37,237 nt of DNA. It comes from Acetobacteraceae bacterium (GTDB taxonomy: Bacteria; Pseudomonadota; Alphaproteobacteria; Acetobacterales; Acetobacteraceae). The DNA is taken from contig JADLHF010000109.1 in NCBI GenBank assembly GCA_020848935.1, forward strand, positions 1 to 37,237. The letters are read 5' to 3'. Of this stretch, positions 33,147 through 37,237 are shown one piece after another. How positions within the stretch are numbered: position 1 is the stretch's first letter; every line of letters begins with the position of its first letter. Position numbers and translations under genes: made by a program. The notes under the pieces are model-generated. The model did not search any database. It was not told where the DNA came from and worked only from the letters and a program-made list of their open reading frames with translations.

Positions 33147-33188
33147 CGTATCCGCGTCCAGAGCAGGGCCGAAGTTGATCGAGATCAA
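33147..33188 (-). promoter_or_regulatory. FNR/FixK-type box and promoter for the TPR gene
   Basis: TTGAT-CGAG-ATCAA at 33175-33188 is a perfect match to the FNR/FixK consensus TTGAT-N4-ATCAA. On the minus strand the hexamer GATACG (33147-33152) follows after 22 bp, the spacing of class II FNR-activated promoters with the box at -41.5. This would start RNA near 33140, about 93 nt before the TPR ATG. The box is palindromic and might also serve the plus strand. Confidence 0.6.
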
Positions 33189-33222
33189 ACGCCGCCCAGC
33201 CGGTGCGTGCCACCTTGACCAT

Positions 33223-33349
33223 GTTCGGAGGCAGGCATCAGTTGCCGGCCTCCTGGCCCCCCAGAAGGTCGGACAGCGTTCCGACCCCACTTGATCCCCT
33301 CGTCGGATCGGCCCGATCGCCGCTTTCCCCGCGATCGGGCCAATTTTTT
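33223..33349 (+). ncRNA. Putative small RNA or leader RNA ending in an intrinsic terminator
   Basis: No convincing coding frame exists here, yet three stem-loops line up on the plus strand: GGCC/TCCT/GGCC (33247-33258; a CCTCC anti-Shine-Dalgarno-like loop), GGTCGGA/CAGCGT/TCCGACC (33267-33286), and the terminator hairpin at 33310-33341 with its T-tract. The 5' end is a guess: CATGTT at 33220-33225 is a weak -10 candidate, about 50 bp from the centre of the FNR-type box. It could instead be a leader or attenuator for the Hint gene downstream. Confidence 0.35.
33310..33349 (+). terminator. Strong intrinsic terminator, plus strand
   Basis: The perfect 11-bp stem GGCCCGATCGC (33310-33320) / GCGATCGGGCC (33331-33341), with loop CGCTTTCCCC, is followed by AATTTTTT. 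It works only in the plus direction because the other strand lacks a trailing T-run. No plus-strand gene ends upstream of it. Confidence 0.85.
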
Positions 33350-33371
33350 GCCGCCCTCCCCTCCTCCGCCG

Positions 33372-33435
33372 CACCCGCCGCTGGCCACACCCGCCGCTGG
33401 CCACACCCGCCACTGGCCACACCCGCCACTGGCCA
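33372..33435. repeat. 16-bp tandem repeat, four copies, upstream of the Hint gene
   Basis: Four head-to-tail copies of CACCCGCCRCTGGCCA: the first two have G and the last two A at the ninth base. The unit is not a multiple of three, so it is not a coding repeat. It lies between the terminator and the Hint ribosome-binding site. The remaining sequence of the 33048-33492 gap holds no other recognisable feature. Confidence 0.92.
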
Positions 33436-33492
33436 CGGCACGCCGTGGCGGCGCACTATCGCCCCGCCCGCGCCCGATGACGGAGACCCAAG

Positions 33493-34530
33493 CTGCCGCA
33501 CCCGATCGCCTTCGCCCCCGGCCTCGCCACCACGCGCCGCTCACTGCTGTGGAGCGGCGAGGGCGTCGGCGCCGCCACGCCGGTCGCCACCCCCGACGGG
33601 CCGGTGCCGGCCGAGCGGCTGCGGCGCGGCGGGGCGGTGCTGGGCGCCGGCGGGGCGGTGCTGACACTGAGCGACCTGCGCCACCTGACGCTGCCTGCCG
33701 AGATGTTCCGCCGCCTCGGCCTCGCCGCACCGGTGCTGGTCGCCGCCGGCGCGCTGGCGCCGGGCGTGCCCAGCGTGCCCCTGCTGCTGGGCCCGGCCCA
33801 ACTGGTCCGCCAGGCCGGCGGCTGGCTGGCCGCGGCATCGCTGGTGGACGGAATCGGCGTGCGCCACCGCGATCGCGGCGTGCGCATGGTGCTGCTGGGC
33901 CATGGCGGCGACGCACCGATCCTGGCCGCCGGGGCCATGCTGGCGCCCGCCGGCACCATGCCGGCTGGTCCCGGTGCCGCGGGGGCGACCGGCGCCGGCC
34001 TGATACCGGCCTGCGAAGCGCTGCTGCGGCTGGCGGATGCCTCCGGGCACCCGACACGCCACCTGGATGGCTATGTCGACCATGCCGACCGTTTCGGGCT
34101 GGTCGGCTGGGCCCGTGACGCCGCCGCGCCACAGCGCGTGGTGCCGCTGGAGGTGCTGGTGGCCGGCACGGTGGTGGCGCGCGTGCTGGCCGACCAGCCG
34201 CGCCCCGACCTGCCAGCGCGCCCCCCGGCGGCGCCCGGCCCGCTGGCGGAGCCGATGGCCGAAGCGGTCGCGGACCGGGCATCAGGCACCCTCCGGCACG
34301 GCTTCGCGCTGCGCTTTGCCACCCCGCTGCCGGCCGGGCGCATCTGGATGGTGACGGTGCGCCGGGCCGGCAGCGGCCCGAGCCTGCCCGGCACGCCCTT
34401 GCTGCTGGACGCCGCCGCACCCAGCGCGGAGCGCTTCGACATGGCGCTGGCCGGCCTGGGCGGCGGCGCGCGCGAGGTGGACATGCTCGCCCGCCTGGTC
34501 GGCATCGGCGCGGGCGGCCGGTTCCGGTAA
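33493..34530 (+). CDS. Degenerate Hint-domain protein, probable CTG start
   Basis: About 345 residues. The segment TPVATPDGPVPAERLRRGGAVLGAGG (about 32-57), then VLVAAGALAPGVPSVPLLLGPAQLVR, follows the layout of Hint_2 (hedgehog/intein-like) domains of Acetobacteraceae and Rhodobacterales. The autocatalytic cysteine expected just before ATPVATPDG is missing, so self-processing is unlikely. The second half has HLDGYVDHADRFGLVGWARD and VVPLEVLVAGTVVARVLAD, a domain found near such proteins (from memory). The frame is open from a stop at 33478. No ATG or GTG occurs until GTG 33604, which would cut into the Hint fold, but GGAG (33482-33485) is exactly 7 nt before a CTG at 33493. A frameshift from the ATG at 33477 is the alternative. 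Confidence 0.62.
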   Translation: MPHPIAFAPGLATTRRSLLWSGEGVGAATPVATPDGPVPAERLRRGGAVLGAGGAVLTLSDLRHLTLPAEMFRRLGLAAPVLVAAGALAPGVPSVPLLLGPAQLVRQAGGWLAAASLVDGIGVRHRDRGVRMVLLGHGGDAPILAAGAMLAPAGTMPAGPGAAGATGAGLIPACEALLRLADASGHPTRHLDGYVDHADRFGLVGWARDAAAPQRVVPLEVLVAGTVVARVLADQPRPDLPARPPAAPGPLAEPMAEAVADRASGTLRHGFALRFATPLPAGRIWMVTVRRAGSGPSLPGTPLLLDAAAPSAERFDMALAGLGGGAREVDMLARLVGIGAGGRFR

Positions 34531-34741
34531 TTCTTCGTCAATCCCCGCTGTGCAGTCTGCTCGCGTGCCAATGCCGGGAACATCCTCCCGCACGCAGAAC
34601 AGGCCCGGCACGGAGTTGCCCCGGAATGCATGGTTCTTCCCCGAATTGCCGCTTGGCCGATCTTGAGCACCGGCGCAAGCCGGATGCCCCGGCGTGACGG
34701 TTGTCGTGGCCGCCGCGCCGCCGCAACGCTGGCTGGATCGG

Positions 34742-37237
34742 ATGCGAATCGGCCCGGGTGTCTCCGCCAAGCTCTACGCGGTGGCGTTCCTGTTGCTCGC
34801 CGCCCTGGCGGTGCAGGCCGGCAGCAGCCTGTATTTCGCCGCCAACCTGCGCGGCAGCGCCAGCCGGTTGGCCCATGACCGCTTCGATGCCATCGCCCGC
34901 GCCAGGCATGTCCACGAGCTGGTGGCCAGCCATCGCCGTGCCATTGCCGCCGCGGCCGGCGGCACGGCGGCCACCGCCCTTGCCGCCCACCGCGACGGGG
35001 TCGCCGAGTTGCACGGCTTGATCGCGCAGGAGCTGGCGGCGGCGGGGGTGGGCATGCCCGCGGCCAATGGCACGGCGCTGCGGCGGCTGCAGCGCGACCT
35101 GGCCGAATTCGACCTGACCGGGGCGGCGGTGCTGGACCAGGGCATTGCAGCGATGCCCAACGGCGCGGCGGTGCTGCAGCAGCGCCTGCGCGGGTTCGCG
35201 CTGGCCGCCGACCGGCTGGGCGAGGCGGTCGAACATTGGCGCCAGGACCGCTGGCACTCGGCCGCGACAACGGCGGCGCAGATGTTCGCCGCCGTCGATG
35301 ACGCGGCCGATCTGGCGGCGCTGACCGGGTTGGGCACCGTGGCGCTCGGCCTGCTGGGGCTGCTGGTGCTGTGCCGCGTGCTCGGCCGGCTCGGCGGCAT
35401 CACCGGCGCGGTGCTGCGCCTGGCGCGCCACGAGCGCGACATCGCCATCCCCGGCCGCGACGACCCCGGCCCGATCGGCGATATCGCCCGCGCCGTGGCG
35501 ATCCTGGCCAACGACGTCGGCGAGCTGGAGCGGCGCGGCATCGCCCAGGCCAAGACCAGCCAGCTGCTGGACGCCGCGCTGAACAGCATGGTCCAGGGTC
35601 TGGCCACCACCGATGCCGCCGGCCGGCTGCAACTGTGGAACCGTCGTTTCGCCGCCATCCTGGCCCTGCCGGACGCCAGGCTGCGCACCGGCATGACGAT
35701 TGCCCAGGCGACGGCCAGCGCCCTGGCGCCACCGGCCGACCACGCCGCGGCGGGCCACCAATGCATCGTCGCCCTGGATCACGCCGTGGTGGTGCGGGTG
35801 CAGTGGGTCCGCATGAGCGATGGCGGCTGGCTGGGCACGTTCGACGACATCACCCATGTCCAGCGCAACGAGGCCCGGCTGGTGCACCTGGCCCGCCACG
35901 ACGCGCTGACCGACCTGCCGAACCGGACGGCCCTGCGCGAGGCGGTGGCGCGCGCCGGTGCGCAGCTGCACCAGGGAGCGACCTTCGCCGTGCTGTCGGT
36001 CAATCTCGACCGGTTCCGCACCGTCAACGACGCGCTGGGCCACGAGGCCGGCGACGCCCTGCTGCGCCAGGCCGCCGAACGGCTGCGCCAGCACGTGCGC
36101 AACGGCGACACCGTCGCGCGCATCGGCGCCGACAGCTTCGCCATCGTGCAGACCGCCGCCAGCCCGCACGCCAGCCCGCATGGCGGCCCCGCGCTGCTGG
36201 CCCGGCGGCTGATCGACGTGCTGAGCGAACCCTATGTCGTTGCCGGCACCCAGGTGGTGGTCGGCGCCTCGGTCGGCATCGCCCTGCCCGGGCCGGCGCC
36301 GATCGATGCCGATGCGATGCTGCGCAATGCCGACCTGGCCCGCCAGCACGCCCGCCAGGACGGCGGCGGCACGCTGCGCTTCTTCGCCGCCGAGATGGAT
36401 GCCCATGCCCAGGCCCGGCGGCTGCTGGAGCTGGACCTGCGCCAGGCGCTGGAACGCGACGAGTTCGAGCTGCACTACCAGCCGCTGGTCGCCGTGCGCA
36501 GCCGCCGCATCTGTGCCTTCGAGGCCTTGCTGCGCTGGCGCCACGGGGATCGCGGGCTGGTGCGCCCGGACCAGTTCATCCCGCTGGCCGAGGAGCTGGG
36601 GCTGATCGTGCCGATCGGCGAATGGGTGCTGGCCCGCGCCTGCGCCGAGGCCGCCACCTGGCCGGAGGAGATCGGCGTGGCGGTCAACCTCTCCCCGGTG
36701 CAGTTCGCCCGCGACGGGCTGGTGGAACAGGTGCAGGCCGCGATCGCGGCGGCTGGCATCGCGCCCGCGCGGGTGGAGCTGGAGATCACCGAGCGGGTGC
36801 TGCTGCGCGACAGCGCCGACACGCTGGCCACGCTGCACCGGCTGCGCGCGCTGGGGGTGCGGATCTCGATGGACGATTTCGGCACCGGCTATTCCTCGCT
36901 GAGCTACCTGCGCAGCTTCCCGTTCGACAAGATCAAGATCGACAAGAGCTTCGTGCATGGCCTGGACGCGGCGGCGGATGGCGGCGACCGCGACGGCGGC
37001 GACCGCGACGGCGGCGGCAGCGGCGTGATCGTGCGCGCCATCGTCGCGCTGGGCCATTCGCTGGGCATCGCCACCATCGCCGAGGGGGTGGAGACGGCGG
37101 CGCAGCTCAACACCCTGGTGGCCTATGGCTGCACCGAGATGCAGGGCTACCTGTTCAGCCCGCCCCGCCCGGCCGGCGAGATCCCCCGCCTGCTGGCCGC
37201 CGATACGCCATGGCCAGGGGAGCAGTCAGGGGAGCAG
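34742..37237 (+). CDS. PAS-GGDEF-EAL signalling protein (3' end outside the window)
   Basis: 832 codons seen, truncated by the window. First membrane helix about 10-33 (LYAVAFLLLAALAVQAGSSLYFAA), a mostly helical periplasmic region, and a second helix near 200-220. A PAS domain follows (about 275-370; SMVQGLATTDAAGRLQLWNRRF), then GGDEF (about 385-540) and EAL (about 560-820). The GGDEF site reads GADSF, so diguanylate cyclase activity is probably lost; it may bind GTP or be structural. The EAL domain keeps EALLRW, NLSPVQF, ELEITE, DDFGTGYSS, KIDKSF and AEGVET, so c-di-GMP hydrolysis is likely. A Gly/Asp-rich insertion (GGDRDGGDRDGGG) follows IDKSFVHGL. ATG 34742 is used; GTG 34694 is an alternative. 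The 34531-34741 gap shows no clear signal. Confidence 0.9.
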   Translation, partial: MRIGPGVSAKLYAVAFLLLAALAVQAGSSLYFAANLRGSASRLAHDRFDAIARARHVHELVASHRRAIAAAAGGTAATALAAHRDGVAELHGLIAQELAAAGVGMPAANGTALRRLQRDLAEFDLTGAAVLDQGIAAMPNGAAVLQQRLRGFALAADRLGEAVEHWRQDRWHSAATTAAQMFAAVDDAADLAALTGLGTVALGLLGLLVLCRVLGRLGGITGAVLRLARHERDIAIPGRDDPGPIGDIARAVAILANDVGELERRGIAQAKTSQLLDAALNSMVQGLATTDAAGRLQLWNRRFAAILALPDARLRTGMTIAQATASALAPPADHAAAGHQCIVALDHAVVVRVQWVRMSDGGWLGTFDDITHVQRNEARLVHLARHDALTDLPNRTALREAVARAGAQLHQGATFAVLSVNLDRFRTVNDALGHEAGDALLRQAAERLRQHVRNGDTVARIGADSFAIVQTAASPHASPHGGPALLARRLIDVLSEPYVVAGTQVVVGASVGIALPGPAPIDADAMLRNADLARQHARQDGGGTLRFFAAEMDAHAQARRLLELDLRQALERDEFELHYQPLVAVRSRRICAFEALLRWRHGDRGLVRPDQFIPLAEELGLIVPIGEWVLARACAEAATWPEEIGVAVNLSPVQFARDGLVEQVQAAIAAAGIAPARVELEITERVLLRDSADTLATLHRLRALGVRISMDDFGTGYSSLSYLRSFPFDKIKIDKSFVHGLDAAADGGDRDGGDRDGGGSGVIVRAIVALGHSLGIATIAEGVETAAQLNTLVAYGCTEMQGYLFSPPRPAGEIPRLLAADTPWPGEQSGEQ
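36979..37020. repeat. 15-bp direct repeat encoding GGDRD within the EAL domain
   Basis: Two copies of the unit GGCGGCGACCGCGAC followed by a partial GGCGGCGGC copy. They encode GGDRD-GGDRD-GGG in the loop between the KIDKSF motif and the following helix, an in-frame expansion of a normally short loop. Confidence 0.85.

Noticed and set aside
33203..33664. Plus-strand ORF across the FNR-box/terminator gap (possible small protein starting at 33221)
   Set aside because: It would run through a strong intrinsic terminator and the 16-bp tandem repeat and has no ribosome-binding site or recognisable fold.
34645..34670. Possible sigma-54 promoter (GG-N10-GC) upstream of the EAL gene
   Set aside because: GG and GC spacing fits, but the TTGC half reads TTGAGC and the -24 element lacks the CAC extension; too weak to claim.

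Overview
The window looks like a piece of chromosome from a very GC-rich alphaproteobacterium. The gene set fits Rhodospirillales, most likely Acetobacteraceae: fumC, glnE, a YhdP/AsmA-type protein, the neighbourhood cytochrome c / hisN / kdsB / pheA, and a Hint-domain protein. This assignment rests on gene content and order plus compositional style; it is inference, not a database match. Genes are densely packed, with several 4-bp ATGA overlaps, a convergent pair 1 bp apart and a divergent pair 17 bp apart. No rRNA, tRNA, CRISPR array, insertion sequence or phage gene was seen.

Layout. 1-1065: 5' part of fumC (minus). 1311-3496: a possibly leaderless Pro-rich hypothetical, a DUF3429-like membrane protein and an epoxide-hydrolase-like enzyme (plus). 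3498-6967: bcp and glnE (minus), divergent from the large AsmA/YhdP-like gene and a haloacid-dehalogenase gene (plus, 6985-11030). 11138-13620 (minus): pgsA, mobB, a small lipoprotein, moaD and moaE, so molybdenum-cofactor genes share an operon with phospholipid synthesis. 13702-14595: a DapA-superfamily enzyme. 14617-20279 (minus): membrane cytochrome c, hisN, yejA, yejB, yejE, that is an oligopeptide/microcin-C-type importer with no ATPase gene beside it. 20528-22351 (plus): kdsB and pheA. 22636-25449 (minus): a CaiB/BaiF CoA-transferase, an SDR dehydrogenase and a MaoC-like hot-dog protein, which look like one acyl-CoA pathway operon. 25532-30767 (plus): an orphan peptide-binding protein, a class III aminotransferase, a DMT exporter, a metallophosphatase and a NIPSNAP protein. 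30945-33047 (minus): a membrane TPR protein. 33493-34530 (plus): a degenerate Hint protein whose best start codon is CTG. 34742-end (plus): a PAS-GGDEF-EAL protein cut off by the window edge.

The non-coding DNA is the most unusual part. Three copies of an AT-rich, two-hairpin element (21290-21440, 22505-22631, 30805-30940) sit at gene ends and contrast sharply with the GC-rich surroundings. GC-rich palindromes separate yejA from yejB and follow pheA. Short tandem repeats lie in the yejA leader (19 bp x3), in a signal-peptide coding region (15 bp x3, in frame) and upstream of the Hint gene (16 bp x4). The 445-bp gap 33048-33492 holds a perfect FNR/FixK-type box, a correctly spaced minus-strand -10 for the TPR gene, and a strong plus-strand intrinsic terminator that ends no recognisable gene, suggesting a small RNA or leader RNA.
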